Positions 22,621-35,175 of a DNA stretch of 64,000 bases are shown here, piece after piece. The stretch's first letter is position 1, and every line of letters begins with the position of its first letter. The translations under genes and the position numbers were made by a program. Below the pieces are notes generated by a model that saw only the letters and a program-made list of their open reading frames with translations, had not been told where the DNA came from and did not search any database. This DNA comes from Thereva unica (Eukaryota; Arthropoda; Insecta; Diptera; Therevidae): assembly GCA_949987705.1 (NCBI GenBank), contig OX465282.1:6312501-6376500 (forward strand). Direction: 5' to 3'.

Positions 22621-25230
22621 AACCACAAATTTAGCAGAACTTTTAGTATTGTGTACGCGATTTGTGTAAGAGATTTGGTCATCTGCTGTATAGTAACGTG
22701 GCTGAAAAATGTGGAATTAAATCGAACGTCAGGCTTGGCTTATTAGGAGAATCTTCTAGAGGTTGCCATTTGCGTTATTTATCACTATCCTTTGATAGAA
22801 AGAAGCAGGATATCGATATTTGGTAGCCCCTTTTTCGAATAGACAAGACCTCTTGAGCAAACTCGGCCAACTAACCTGGACATCACTCAGATTTGTCTAT
22901 TCGAGAAAGACTCATCTAAACAGCGTCGGACACTGCTAAGCGTTATTATTTTTTAAATTCATAGACTTATAACTATAGTTACCTGTAATCCTAGGTTATC
23001 ACTGCATGTCTTTTTTTTTCTTTTTAATAAGTTCCCGTATACTGCATGTCCCTTTTTTCATTTAATCCCAAATTCACACCACAACCACAATTATTTTTAT
23101 TTACAGACCAAATTTTTTTTAATGGCTAATCCAATTCACCCCTGATCCGAACATATAATCCAATTCACTTAACCTCACAGTAAAAAGTAATTCGTGTAGG
23201 AGTTACACTTTTTCTGGGCAATCGAGTCCGAACGAGGTTTGACGTGGATATTTACGTTAATACTCTCAACTCTGGTCCAGTAAACACCATGAACGTGTCA
23301 GAATTAAGAGCTTTGCACCAGATCAAAAATTAATAGATCAGGATTATATCAAATTATACAAGCCCCTCCATAACCCCGGGGTGTATCTTGGCCGGCTTAA
23401 CTGGGAGATTATCGATGACGTGTAGCTGCTGCTGGTGTTATGGATGTGCCATATATGTAAAGAGTCTTGGTGGATAGTTGATGCAATGATTGATTCATTT
23501 TCGAAGGCTCTGGTCTGAAAAATGTTGAAACGTTGGAATTCGAAGATATGAGCACCGGATTTCAGAATGTTTTCCTCAATAAATACGAATTGCGCCAATT
23601 GAACTTATAGTACAGTAGTTAACTTAAAGAGAATGGGGAGATTACGATTGTTCCTTTGGGTATGCGACTGATTTATTATAGAGGAACCTCATCGAATTTG
23701 GCCGTGTGAAAATATTTCTTTAGAATTTTTGAATCGCATTATATACAAACGTATACCCATAGATGTGTGTGTGTGGTGTACTGTCGAAGTCCTGCAAGCA
23801 ATTTTCTGATGCTCGTCACATGGCCGAGGACTATGTTTCAATCACGGTCGGTGTTCGCCTGTTGTAACACAATATTATACTTTTACTCGGGTAGATAGGT
23901 GCAGACGGCGGCCCCGTACGGTGACCTAGGATGCGGCCACAATTGACGTTAAAATGTCATCGCTTTGTATCCCCATTGGTGTAAACCCTTTACGTAAGTA
24001 TATGGGAGAGTACTGGGAGTGACTTTAGATCTAGGCCAAAATATTCAGGTACCGGAGCATATCTACTTTTTTAAACTTCGAAACCTTACCAGAGTCCTGT
24101 AAGAAGAGGCTTACAAAAGCACAGTGTTTGTTCCAAGCCAGAGCCGGATAACTGGAAGAAAAATATTTGGGTATTTATCTGACTTGTTCATCCCCACACC
24201 TATGGCAAACGATGGTAAAAGGGGATTCTCAATCATATGCTTCCCAATCGGCCAGGGAACTCAACGATCGACATTATAGTCCTTCCAATTTATTTCCGCG
24301 GCTTTGTAAGAAGGTTGCGTCATCTCTGCTTTTTGTCACCAGGCCAAGTTTTTCTAGTCTTTGAGCATGATGTTAAACTCCTGCACCTCCACCCTGATAT
24401 TGAAAGGAAGTGGATGGTAACACACAGTAACTTCAACACATCTACTAGTATAAGATTTGTTTTTTTATTCTTGCCATCTCGTTGCCGTCGATGTTCCTTT
24501 CATCAGAACCGAATGAAGAGTGATTTTGTACCTCCTAGCCAAAGAAAATAACAATGTACTTTGACAGCCGTTTAGCTATTCGACAACAGAATTAAATTAA
24601 CTCCTAGCCTGGTGTTTGTAAACTGCGACTACATAGCGATAAAGGGAATTCCACAGTGAGTCTGAGTTCTGTAACCTTTACTCTAATCATTGGTCACTAA
24701 TAATCCCTCTTCCAACAAAGCTTTAGGAAAATAAATATTTACTCAGTAGGCCAGGTGATTCTCCCTTTAAAAGCTTCACCCCGACGAGCTGTCACCAGGC
24801 CAAATTCAATCTTTCACCAGGCTCGTTCAGTCGTTTGGTTCCAAGTCCAGGGTGTGAAAGGAGAGGGTGGTCGATCTGCCAAATTCACCAGAATCGGGAA
24901 TCTGAAGAAACTAGACAGGAAACCGCATAGAAAAAACGTAGACGTCCCGCTTGGATCGCCAGCTAACGGATCAAAGCAAGAGAGCCTGGCCAGTAAAAAA
25001 GGGGTTCAGGTCTGCTTGGTCTCCGGACACGTATATCGACTACAATGAAGCTATCGTAAAGCTCTCGGGGAGGTTTTCGAAGGCATTGGTTCAGGGCCCG
25101 AGCCATATGTGGCAGCCCATGGTCGCCCTTCAAGGCCCTGCTAGATAACTGTGTTAAGGCACTGAACCAACTTATTAGAAATCGGTCCCAAGTTCAAGGC
25201 AAGTTAAATAAGCTTTATCGGTCTTAACAG
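22621..25230. other. No gene recognised
   Basis: One short RTE-like 3' tail echo, CGCCAGCTAACGGATCAAAG, sits at about 24957-24976 and matches 63175-63194. Some plus-strand frames near 24000-24550 and 24755-25150 could be eroded LINE sequence, but no diagnostic motif was found. Confidence 0.4.
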
Positions 25231-25742
25231 GGTGGACCTTATAGTCCAGGAGCGATAGCAGAAAAGTTGAAATAAATCTACCCTGCGATTTCTTGACGCT
25301 ATAATTAAGAGAAAAATCGTAGGAATTCAATGAATGTGTTTTGGATAAAATTGGTCCAAGGCAACAGGTGGTAAAAAGCTAATAATAGTAGCGAAAACAC
25401 GTTTTTTCACGTTTTGGGTACGAAAAAAATGTTATTTTGGAAAACAAAAAATACTACATAATAGTGCTTAAAAAGACGAAAATTATGAGTTTTGGACTAT
25501 TGATATCGGTCAACAGGTTTTTGCAGAAAAATTCAAAAACCATTGAAAATGGCCGTTTTTTGACATTTAATTATAGGGAGTGTAATTATGGTAGAACCTT
25601 GCGTCAGGGCTTAAATTGTGGCCACTGATGGTGCCTACCTACAATAAAAATTTCATGAAAAAATAATGGTAACTTTTCGAGTAAATCGCAAAAATGTAAA
25701 AACACCTGTTTCACAAAAAAAGGTTGAACAAGGCCAACAGTG

Positions 25743-26242
25743 GTTCTAGAAATTTTTTGATGAGCCCAATTTATTCCCAAAGAGTTGCTCTACCACCCCA
25801 TTTTCATGAAATGTATGTAAAGTTTGATTTAACACGTTAAAAACACGATTAAAAACCACCCTTTTTCCAGTTTTTTTTGAATAAAAAGCTTTTCTTTTGA
25901 GTTTTCTTCGTGAGCTCTTTGAGCTTTTTCTTAAAAACAAACAAAAACTGCGGTTTTTCAACACTATAATTAAGAGAAAAATCGTAGGAATTATATGAAT
26001 ATGTTTCGAATAAAATTGGACCTGTAGAACAGGTGAAAAACAAACTAATAAAACTGTCGAAGAACGATTTTCAAGAAAAAGCTCAAAAGTAAAGTTTTTA
26101 ATTCAAAAAACTGGAAAAAGGGTGGTTTTCAAACGGGTTTTTAAGGTGTTAAATCAAACCTTACACGCATTTCATGAAAATGGGGTTGTAGAGCAAACTT
26201 TTGCGAGCCAAAATGCCAATCAAAAAATTTCTAGGTTTGCAC
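25743..26242. repeat. Internal ~200-bp imperfect inverted repeat
   Basis: Arms at 25743-25955 and 26040-26242 share AACTGGAAAAAGGGTGGTTT, TTTCATGAAAATGGGG and CAAAAAATTTCTAG in inverted order. The spacer (25958-26040) is a diverged third copy of the outer-arm core: ATAATTAAGAGAAAAATCG followed by AATAAAATTGGACC. Confidence 0.85.
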
Positions 26243-27408
26243 GGTATAATGGTGAATTTACACGAATGACACGCTTGTCATTTTTTTGGTCATTAATTGT
26301 CATAATCGTTTACATGATCATAATTTGTGTCATTATTTCTGTCGTGAAAAATGGCAAAAATTATTGTCATAAAAAGCTTAAAAAAGCTTAGAAATAATGA
26401 AACAAATTATGACCGTGTAAACGATAATGATAAATTATGAAAAGTTATGGCTAGTCATCATAAAAGAATGAACTTGCTCATTCTTTATGATAGAGTGTCA
26501 GTATTTAAATGCAAAATCCAATTTCAACAACAACAACAATTTCAATAATAATCGAAAATAACCCAATGGAATACACTTTTTTCAATATTTATTGGCGAAA
26601 GTGGTTGATTTATACCAAACCAAGCCCAATTTTATTATAAGGGATAAACCTAAACAGTTAAAACCACCCCTAAATGGACCGAAAATAAAAAAAAATTAGG
26701 CTTCAAATTTGATTGAATGCTTGTAGTCAGGTACAAATAAATTGTTTTCAACCCTTAAGGAGTAAAAACTACCCCCACAATTTGTTAAAATTAAATAAAA
26801 AAAATAAACTCTTTTCAAGCCAAAACAAAACTACTTTCAACTACCCGTTATGGGGCCGCCCCCTAATCAGCAAACAAAAAAATATGTGCGGAAATAGTTT
26901 CAAAAAGGTGTTATGTTTTGATACCCAAACGTTCGTTTTGAATGGACTATAATATACCGGCAACACACCCCCGCAGTTTATTTTCATATCCTTTATGATC
27001 ATTTTTATTTATCTTAACAAGGCAAATCTCATATAGGCAAGTCTAAATATTTGACACTCGTAAAAATGCAAAAAGGAAGGGAATTTGTGTTCAATTTATT
27101 TTTAAACAAGGCGATAGAGTATAAATTTGTTAAAAAGATGAATAATTATATCAATTTACCTCACAGGATATTATCATGAAGTGCGGTAGTGTTATTTCAA
27201 AGGGTTTTACACTCAAATCAGCACCTAAACCTGGCTATTCAAAACAAACAGGACCATGAATTAATCAAGTGTCTGCAAATGCTCAATACACTAGACACCA
27301 ATTCTTTTCCAAACAAACAGGGCCATAAAGTAATAAAACAGTTGCGACTGTTGGAGACAAAAGAGCCGACTCTGTTTTGAATCCCTGACTGACTGACGAG
27401 CACGCAGC

Positions 27409-27706
27409 TTCCTTTATATATTTCTTACACATAATAAATGTCGACTCTGTTTTGAATCCCTCTTAAAGGAGTATGCACACATATCAGTGCCGTGCTCGGG
27501 ACGTCGCAGATCCGTGTTCCGTCAAGGGCTCCGAAAAATATCGGTGCGCAAATTTTATATGAACTCGTTCACACATGTCCGTGCTCGGGCCGGAGTAAAA
27601 ATCTTACGTCCCGGGCACGGCCCTGGTATGTGCGGATACTCCTTTAAGAGGGATTCAAAACAGAGTCGACATTTATTATGTGTAAGAAATATATAAAGGA
27701 AGCTGT
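27409..27706. repeat. Foldback repeat with ~95-bp arms
   Basis: Arms 27409-27503 and 27612-27706 are near-perfect complements and share CAGCTTCCTTTATATATTTC, GTCGACTCTGTTTTGAATCC and CTCTTAAAGGAGTAT. The ~108-bp spacer also has GTGCTCGGG-type short repeats. A second direct copy of GCCGACTCTGTTTTGAATCC stands just outside at 27366. Confidence 0.85.
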
Positions 27707-27747
27707 GTGTTCGTAAGTCAAAAACAAAGAGAACATAATATTTATTA

Positions 27748-28031
27748 CGTTTACATGATTTACTTGAGTTCCTGATTTGAAATTTACTTGAAACTCAAGC
27801 TGCGTTTTCGGCTCATTTACTTGACTTCAAAATGTCTTGAAATTCTCTTGAACTGACACTTGACCTTTCATATTATAACAGAAACTATCTTCAAATTATA
27901 ATATAAATAACTTTAAAAATATTGCATCAAAAGTATACATTCACTACAGTTTTTATCTTCTTCTTACATGCATATTTAGTTACTTGAAATCTACTTCAAG
28001 TATACTTCAAGTAAGCATGTAAACGTAATGA
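27748..28031. repeat. Small MITE-like repeat, ATTACGTTTACATG ends
   Basis: The left end ATTACGTTTACATG at 27748 and the complementary right end CATGTAAACGTAAT at about 28031 are both followed inward by TTACTTGA motifs. TTACTTGA/TCAAGTAA is repeated several times between them. About 284 bp in all. Confidence 0.75.
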
Positions 28032-28639
28032 TTCTTATGTGAAGCCCAGTCCTTGGCTCGTATCAAGCCGACCAATGGAAATCACGAGATAACAATTCAG
28101 TCTTGTTTTAACATCCATGTAAAAAAGATTGCAAGTGTGAAGTGAAAATTAAAAGTAAATTTAACTACATATTTTTTTTTTTTACGTGAAATGGAAGAAA
28201 TGGATTGGTAAGTAAAATTTACCAAGTTTTAAATTTCAATCCACTACACAATTAAATACAACTCTGTCATAATTTGTCTTTCATACAAATTCAGCTCTTG
28301 CCATTATTTATGGCAACTTGCAATAAATTAATGACATTTTATAATAGAGCTTTTCACATGTCATTATTTGAGTCGTGTGAACAGCAATGCCATTAATTAT
28401 GACCAGAAATTGTGACCATTGTCATTTTTTGTCATTCGTGTAACCGCCGCATAAGAATCGCAAACAAATGTGTAAACGTGTAAAGTGTTTTCACGTTTTC
28501 ACTGCACCGAACCAGAATTGCCCCCCTGGACCAATTTTATCCAAAACACATTCATTGAATTCCTACGATTTTTCTCTTAATTATAGCGTCAAGAAATCGC
28601 AGGGTAGATTTATTTCAAGTTTTAAATACGTTTTCTCTA

Positions 28640-28935
28640 TCTCTCCTGGACTATTAGCCTGTTGGTGGGATATCTGACTGCTCATGTGGGGCTACCGTAC
28701 CACTTTCATAATCTGGGACTATGGAAGGAGACAGAATGCCGACTGGTCATGGAAGGCAACAAGGGTTGCACACGTATTCTTTATCAATGTCCTGCTCTGA
28801 TATCTGGTTTAGAAGAAAAAAGTTTATCAGAGAGCTTCTGTGCAGCGCTCAGGTTCGGTCTTCTTTAACTAAAAACCTCCGTCTCTTCGTCCGGAGGGGT
28901 ATGTGCAGAGTATGTCTTGGATAGTGGGGTATTGT
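28640..28935 (+). pseudogene. LINE C-terminal zinc-knuckle fragment
   Basis: The plus strand reads LVGYLTAHVGLPYHFHNLG then ECRLVMEG and CTRILYQCPALI, followed in another frame by KKFIRELLCSAQVRSSLTKN. This matches the C-terminus of I/R1/LOA-type LINEs (LTGH... C-x2-C... H-x4-C-PAL). One cysteine and the histidine are altered and a frameshift divides it. The upstream RNase H or RT part is cut off by the inverted-repeat nest. Confidence 0.7.
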
Positions 28936-28988
28936 TTTATGTGAAGACTAGAGGCTAAGGGAAAGCCCTTTTGTACTGTCGACAATCT

Positions 28989-29146
28989 ATTTTTTGACGT
29001 GACAACGTCTTATAAATCGATGAGTATAGGAAGTCATTAGCGCAAAATGTCCCGTCCCGTTCCCGTCGCTAAGTAGTGGTGGGAATAGTCGCGCGTGGCG
29101 ACTTCCTATACTCATCGATTTATAAGACGTTGTCACGTCAAAAAAT
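28989..29146. repeat. Perfect 47-bp inverted repeat with 64-nt spacer
   Basis: Arm 28989-29035 (inner end CGATGAGTATAGGAAGTC) is exactly complementary, 47 of 47, to 29100-29146. The spacer contains TCCCGTCCCGTTCCCGTCGC. No target duplication is obvious. It lies between the LINE C-terminal scrap and a Jockey-like fragment and is probably a small MITE or snap-back insertion. Confidence 0.95.
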
Positions 29147-30069
29147 TAATATTGTAGTAATAGTAACAGCGTTTTTTTTTCATATATAGAGTGCAGAGAG
29201 AAAAGTGAAGGAAGGAACTGCCACAACCAAGTCGCGATATTTTATTCCATCTACTCCCAACCATTATGTAATAATATAATAATAGAGTTTCCCTTCTAAT
29301 ACAGAAGCCGAAGGACAAACTTACTTTGAACCGATTCGACTCCTCCAATTTGGGAGCAGCAGTAAGGAGACCACACCTGGGAGGCGTACTCAAGTAAAGG
29401 CCTTACTAAAGATATGTACAAGTGCTTAGTGATGAGGGGATCGTTGAATTCCTTAGACCATCTTTTTATAAATCCCAGGAGTAAACTGCCCTTGGAAGAG
29501 ATATAATTGATTTGAGTGAAAAGCTGAGCTTACTATAAAACCAAGATCTGTTACAGAGTTTACCCGAGAGGTTATGTTGTGAAGAAAACTATAGTTATAA
29601 ATTATTGGACCACGTTTTCTACAAAACGTCATGACCTCGCACTTGCTAATATTAAGAACCAGGTTGTTATTAGAACACCAAGAATAGAAGGTGTTAAGGT
29701 CAATTTGCAAGTTTGCAATCCTCGGTACTCTTAATGACCCTGTACAGTTTGACGTCATCGGCGTAAGTAAGTAAATTACAGTGCTTTAGTAAGGTGACAA
29801 TGTCATCGATTGATAAGATAAAAAGTAGAGGACCTAGATGACTACCTTGCGGGACGACAGAGGATGCTTCAATGTTTCTGGATTTGACTCCACGAAATAG
29901 AACTTGATACATAGGTTCTGTCGGCTAAGTATGATTGGAACCATGCGGAAAGCCTAATTTTTTTTAGCTTGAGAGCTATAATCGAGCTAGAGAGCTTGTC
30001 AAAGGCCTTACTGAAGTCAGTATAAACGCATCGCGACTCTGACATCGAGGCATCAAGAAACAACGCGCT
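29147..30069 (-). pseudogene. Jockey-like LINE RT fragment
   Basis: Minus strand, same family as 58770-62106. It holds CVYTDFSKAFDKLSSSIIAL at about 30020-29960, VVPQGSHLGPLLFILSIDDI at ~29860-29800, LLTYADDVKLYRVI (YADD box, ~29770), NISKCEVMTF and YASQVWSP near 29380. Frames change at least three times. The 5' edge lies near 30069 and the 3' edge at the perfect inverted repeat. Confidence 0.85.
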
Positions 30070-30139
30070 AGAGTGTTATGCCTTCTGAAACGAGTTGAAT
30101 CTCATCAACTAACCAATTACATGCACTAGGGGTTGGGGG

Positions 30140-32825
30140 GATAGGGAAAGCTCTGACAGGAGGAATCAGGAATGTAAAGAGGGAAGAAGAAAGAAGGAAA
30201 GTTACGTAGTTGGGGAAAGTGGAAAAGGTGAAGGATCGTGGTGCTGGAGGGATTCGATCGGATGGTAGCCAGGCGCTTTATTCCCTAGATTACCGAGGGA
30301 CCATGTGCAGAGTTTTTGATATTTTCTTGTGGTCTTTTACATGTTGATTTGTCTGACAAGCGTATCCGTTGCGGAGAGGAAGTGGAACCGTAGCGAGGAA
30401 GTCGACCGTACAAAAGTACTTAACTTTGACTTCTAGTCTTTCAAATGAAAACTAATTGTAACTGTGTCCAAAAGGCAACCGACAGAAGGGAATTGAGAAA
30501 AATTGTTAGAGATCCTTGTTTTAACTGTAGACACACTCCATATCTAGATAACGATTGAAAATGATGAAGTTCTTTTCCTTCAAAATTGGACATCCAGGAA
30601 CTCCAATCGAAAATAATCAAATCACTCGCATCAAGTACGGCCAAGACTCCACTTCTCTACTAAGTCAAGCGCATTAATATCAGATTCAACTTTAATAAAT
30701 AATATCAAATTATTTATCAAACGAATCTGCAATGACCTTCCCCAGACCTTTTTTACTTTTTCTTTTTTTTTTATTAACATTCAATTTTTATATCAAACTC
30801 AACTAGGATGAAAAGTAATCAAAGAAGGATTTCGATTCTTATCCACATCCCTGCCGTCGTACCGCTATAATATGAAATAAATTCAGCATGTAATGTCAAT
30901 TTACCTCTAAGAAGTTCGATCCTGTCTGTGCCCCACCCCCGCAGACTCAACCCTCTATTTCGATTTGTCTTTCGTACACTCTCAAACAAAATTGACCTTG
31001 TTATTCTCTCGCAAATTTTTCTTTTATTTGCCAGCTTCGAAAAAAAAGGAAGAAATTTTCCTCGCTCTCGGTTGTTTCATTCGAAGACTCCTAGAAAAGT
31101 TTTTGAGGAGATTCTTAGTAAGCGCATTGCACACGAAACCAGCAAATTCCAGGACTATGAAAAAAAAGGAGATATATTTGTGTGTGTGTATGGAGAGCCA
31201 GGAAGCAGGGATTGGTCGGGGATATATTCCTGAAATCGATTCTATTCCAAAGAGATTCCGGAAAGATAAGCATAAACTAAAGAAATTGGATTCTGTCGCA
31301 AGGAATTCTATCATCGAAGAATTCAAAGAGGTTGAGGAGCTAAGTAGGATGCTTGACTGCGAAAGGAATTCCCCATTTCGCCTAGCACAAAGCTGCAAAG
31401 TACAACAAAAATAAAAAAAGAACAAAGTTTAAGAAAGGAAGAAAAATTTGCGGCTTGTGTAAAAATCCTCGAAATTGAAGGTCCTGTCTTGAATTTTAAA
31501 AATTCTCATTTTAATCCATGTAAATTGTATCGCCGCAATAGCGCTGTGCTGTGCCAGTCGTCGTCGTTTTAGCAATGGCCTAGAAAAGTTTAGAGACCGA
31601 CCAACTACCCTGATCCAGCACCAGCTCCCGGCCGACCCATGGACTATAGATTAGATTCCTTGACAAATTAATTATTGAAATTGGGTTTTGGCATTCGAGA
31701 GGGACATGATGGGCAATAATTGAAATTGTTGCCCAGGGATTTGTCGGGGGGGGGGGGGGGTATGGGGACGTAAACAAAAACCGTTTAACAGTTGACAAAA
31801 CTTTAATCGATTTAAAAACTTTTCCCCAAAAAGGACCCAGAAACACTTTCGGGCTTAAGGATATTAGGAGCATTCAGGCAAAATCTTAATCCTTAGTTAG
31901 TATACGAGTATACTATACAAGCTCTCTTCGTAATATCATGTTTCCACTCCTCACAAAGAGTCAAGTCCTTCGTTAATCTAAAATCCTGTTGGTTAATATC
32001 CTTGGACATTTTCTTGTGCAAATTAAATAAATTGCATGCAATTTCTCGCTTTGGCGAATTTCAATTAAACTCCGGTTTTTCAACTACACACCAACTGGGG
32101 ATGTGAAATGTTGAAAGTTGGAAATTAGGATTTTATATATTATAGTGTAGACGATCCAAAATTTTAAGGACAACAAAAAACGGGGGTGGGTATAACAACA
32201 TTTTCAACAAAATTTAAGCCCAAGACCCAAGAATATTTTATTTTAAGTGAATTTTCTTTCAAGAATTAAATTTGATTTGTGTTTTTTCGTAACATAAGTT
32301 TGGATCTTTTGGGGATGATTCCGAGGAGTTTCATATTCACCTACGCATGTTTCAGCAATTATTTTTTAAGGACTCCCACCTGAGTTGAGTTGGGTACTTT
32401 AATATTTTATGTTTTGGTGTGTTGGGAATTTAGCCAGAAAAGAATATTCGGTGACATTTACTTGAAAATCTCTTAAAGTCTCCTGTGTAGGATAGGATAG
32501 ACAGACGCCTACGAGTTTTTAAGAATTACCTTAATGGAGGCTTTTAGGGTTTCAGAAGAATTTGGTTTTTAAATCAATTGATATCATTAAGCATAGAAGA
32601 ATATTCATAATTTTTGTATATTTACATTTTTAAGAGAATTCTATATTTTTAATGTTTTTAATAACATCGTTTAATATCGTATGTCGGGGGATGCACGAGG
32701 AGGAGGCGGTGAACTTCGAGTTTGAGCTCTTCAAAGTTGGATGAGTTAATGTTTTTTTAAAGATTAATAAAGAATGCGTTCTGTATATATTAGGCGCTGT
32801 ATGTAAATCATATTACCACCTTCCA
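30140..32825. other. No gene recognised
   Basis: The longest frame (30965-31414, plus, 149 residues) is lysine- and glutamate-rich in its second half (RFRKDKHKLKKLDSVARN) and has no recognisable domain. It is preceded by a splice-acceptor-like CCCCACCCCCGCAG at about 30932-30945, but there is no other support for it. A G-run of about 15 lies at 31746-31760. Confidence 0.4.
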
Positions 32826-32829
32826 ACAT

Positions 32830-34265
32830 ATCTTCTTTGTCTTCTTTGATCCGCTAGCTGGCAACGGATACCCTGCTATCGGTGCCGTTGGGTCTCGAAC
32901 TCTATTCACGATTCGTTTCCATTCTTGCCGGTTTTTGGCGACGTCTCGAGCCTCGGTAACTGGTAACCGTTGATTCTTTAGGTCACCCTCGATATTCTTT
33001 AGTCAGGTTTTCTTCGGTGCCGATCGCTGGATTCTCCAGCTTGCGGGACGATCTCGCCAGAGAAGTTTGAGTGGCAAGCGGTCATCACCCATTCGGCAAA
33101 CATGTCCAAACCACAGTAGTCAACGTTTTTGCATTTCTTCTTCGATCAGTGTCTGCTGATCGCATCTTTGTCTGACCGTCTCGTGGAGTGAGACATCGAG
33201 GATCTACCTCAAGCATCGCATTTGGAAGACCTCGAGCTTCTTAACGTCCAGTTGGAACAGTGTCCACTTTTCAGATCCATAAAGAAGAATCGGAAGGATC
33301 AACGTTCGGTAAAGGCGTACTTTCGTTTTGATGGAAATATATGTTCGTTTCCATATGCACCACTTGAGCGAGGCGAAGGTTGCTGTTGCCTGGCCGATGC
33401 GGCTGTGAACGTTGTACGTCGATGCTACTTTCGTTTCCTCAACCAATGCTCCCAAATATTTAAACTTCGAAACCTGTTCGATTTGGGTTCCATCAAGGTG
33501 AACACTGGCCCTCGATCCGTCCGTTGTGAGCACTTTGGTCTTTTCTGCATTGAAGATCGTCGCCAATATTAAGTCGGTTACGGAGTTGTTGTCCTCGTAT
33601 CGAACTCCGAGTCGCCCATCGAATCATTCACGCATAAACGCATCGATCACAAGATTGAAGGGTAGTGGCGAAGCGACGTCTCCCTGTGGGACACTCGTTT
33701 GAGTCGGGAACTCCTCGGATAAGTCGATTCGAATACGAACGCTGCTGGTTGCTGCATTGTACGACGCTTGGAGAAGTTGAATGATTCTCAATGGCACGTG
33801 TTCGGTTTCCAAGACTCTCCACAAGCTGTTCCAATCGATCAAATCGGAAGAGGATTTGAAATCGATGAAAATGACGACAGTTCGTTTGCCGCAACGAATT
33901 CTTTCTTCCATTATCTGACGGAATGGGAATATTTGATCAATGCGTCTTCGGTGTGGTCTAAATCCTGCTTGTTCTTTCCGGCTCGTTGGCCCTCGATGGT
34001 TCTGTAGCCTCGATTGTATGATACCGCGATAGTTCTTGCATTCCCGACTGTAGCCTTTCGTCAAAATTGGGACGACGATCGCTTTCTTCCACGCCAAGGG
34101 AGCTGATCCGAATGCCATATGCGTGTTATGAGGACATGAAGTCGTTGTGATAAGATATCACCTCCGGCTTTGATCATCTCAGCGGTTAGTTGGTTTATTC
34201 TCGGCGCTTTTCCATTTTTCAGCAATTTTATTACCATTTTCACCTCGATAATTGTTGGTTCTTTT
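32830..34265 (-). pseudogene. RTE-type LINE (second subfamily), RT to 3' tail
   Basis: Minus strand from 34265: VKMVIKLLKNGKAPRINQLT, AEMIKAGGD, WKKAIVVPILTKGYSRECKN, then QAGFRPHRRRIDQIF, VVIFIDFKSSSDLIDWNSLW and SVPQGDVASPLPFNLVIDAF. It continues with FNAEKTKVLT, SKFKYLGALVEE and ILPILLYGSEKW. It ends in GGATCAAAGAAGACAAAGAAG near 32830, the degenerate GAA tail. A deletion near 33570-33620 removes the YADD block, and frameshifts are present. It matches 62321-63205 closely but is 5' longer. Confidence 0.9.
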
Positions 34266-34975
34266 ATATTGATTCGAGTTAAATTTTTCTATAATTAATA
34301 CTATTGTACTAGCTGGAACCCAGTGCGCCTCTCTACATCCATAAGCCAATAGTATGGCGTACGCCAAAACAATTAGGAATCTAAAAATCGGTTTTCCATG
34401 AGCTGTGAGAGTCTCAAATAAATCCCACCACGTTCGTTTAAAAACCCAAATCACCCGCTCATTTATATTCCCAATTACAGTCTCACTGCAACTCTTGTTG
34501 TGGGCTGTCGAGAGGAAGGGGAAAACGGTTGGAATCTCCCCGGGCTGGCCTTCCTCAAGGGGCCCGAAAGTCTTATACACCAATCAAAAAATGTTGAATC
34601 TTTTTAGACCAGTCACTTTAAACAACCTGTAAAAAACTGCCGATCACTCAAGTTACGGAGGATCATAGGTCACGAAAATAAGTCTCAATTTATAGATATG
34701 TTTTTTCGGAATTGTTCAGAAAAGCTACACCAGCTTCAGCAGCAGCCCACAACGTTGTGAAATTGTCAAAAAAAAAAAAAAAAAAAAATACGGGTTCACT
34801 TCACAGACTTTCAGATACAAGATCGTCTGCTGAGCTAGAGTTAAACTTTTTGCCGTACATATTTCAGGATTACATTAAGCACTAGAAGGTTTAACTAAGC
34901 TTAATCTGACTGCAGAGACTCGTAGTGATGTCAACGGAGTTCTGGAATGCATGCAAAAATTCGAGTGCATTTCCT
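34266..34975. other. No gene seen
   Basis: Unique-looking AT-rich sequence with a poly-A run at 34769-34789. Traces upstream of the Tc1 fragment may be eroded transposase but carry no motif. Confidence 0.4.
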
Positions 34976-34979
34976 GAAG

Positions 34980-35175
34980 AATGATTCCGGAACACTGACT
35001 GTTTCTTGGTCAGCCTGAAGCACAGACCTGAACCCAATTGAAAATTTTTGGGAAACTCTAATCCGAAGGGGTTTCGCCAACGGCAGACAATTTTTAACCA
35101 TTCAGCAACTAATATAAGGACTAAAGGTTGCTCAGGGCCACCCTAAACACAGAGCTAAATGGTCCTTCGAGCCGG
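34980..35175 (+). pseudogene. Tc1/mariner transposase C-terminal scrap
   Basis: The plus strand reads VSWSA, stop, STDLNPIENFWETLIRRGFA followed by NGRQFLTIQQLI, a second stop, and GLKVAQGHPKH. DLNPIENFW is the conserved block carrying the last acidic residue of the DDE catalytic triad in Tc1-type transposases. Two in-frame stops and loss of the first two catalytic blocks make it inactive. No TIR was located. Confidence 0.75.

Larger units (their letters stand above)
26250..28452. repeat. Nested element with TTACACGAATGACA inverted ends
   Basis: Left end GGTGAATTTACACGAATGAC near 26250 and right end GGCGGTTACACGAATGACA (complement) near 28452. Both ends continue with TGTCAT/ATGACA-rich sequence. 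A target duplication could not be fixed. TIRs beginning GG with a TTACAC block would fit a Merlin-like family, but this is only a suggestion. Confidence 0.6.
25231..28668. mobile_element. Composite inverted-repeat element (foldback/MITE nest)
   Basis: Outer arms at 25231-25358 and 28533-28668 are inverted copies. They share GTCCAGGAG, TTGAAATAAATCTACC and ATAATTAAGAGAAAAATCG, and from the CTACCCTGCG block inward they appear essentially identical for about 90 bp. An 11-12 base insert (CGTATTTAAAAC-like) distinguishes the right arm. The interior holds further palindromic units, listed separately. A LINE C-terminal frame resumes just outside the right arm. No transposase frame is visible. Confidence 0.8.

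Noticed and set aside
24000..24560. LINE palm/thumb fragment (VLGVTLDLGQN-like reading near 24010)
   Set aside because: One short resemblance without flanking motifs in order; not enough to annotate.
30965..31414. 149-residue charged open frame
   Set aside because: Longest frame in its region but no recognisable domain, no second exon, and overlapping frames on both strands; not supported as a gene.
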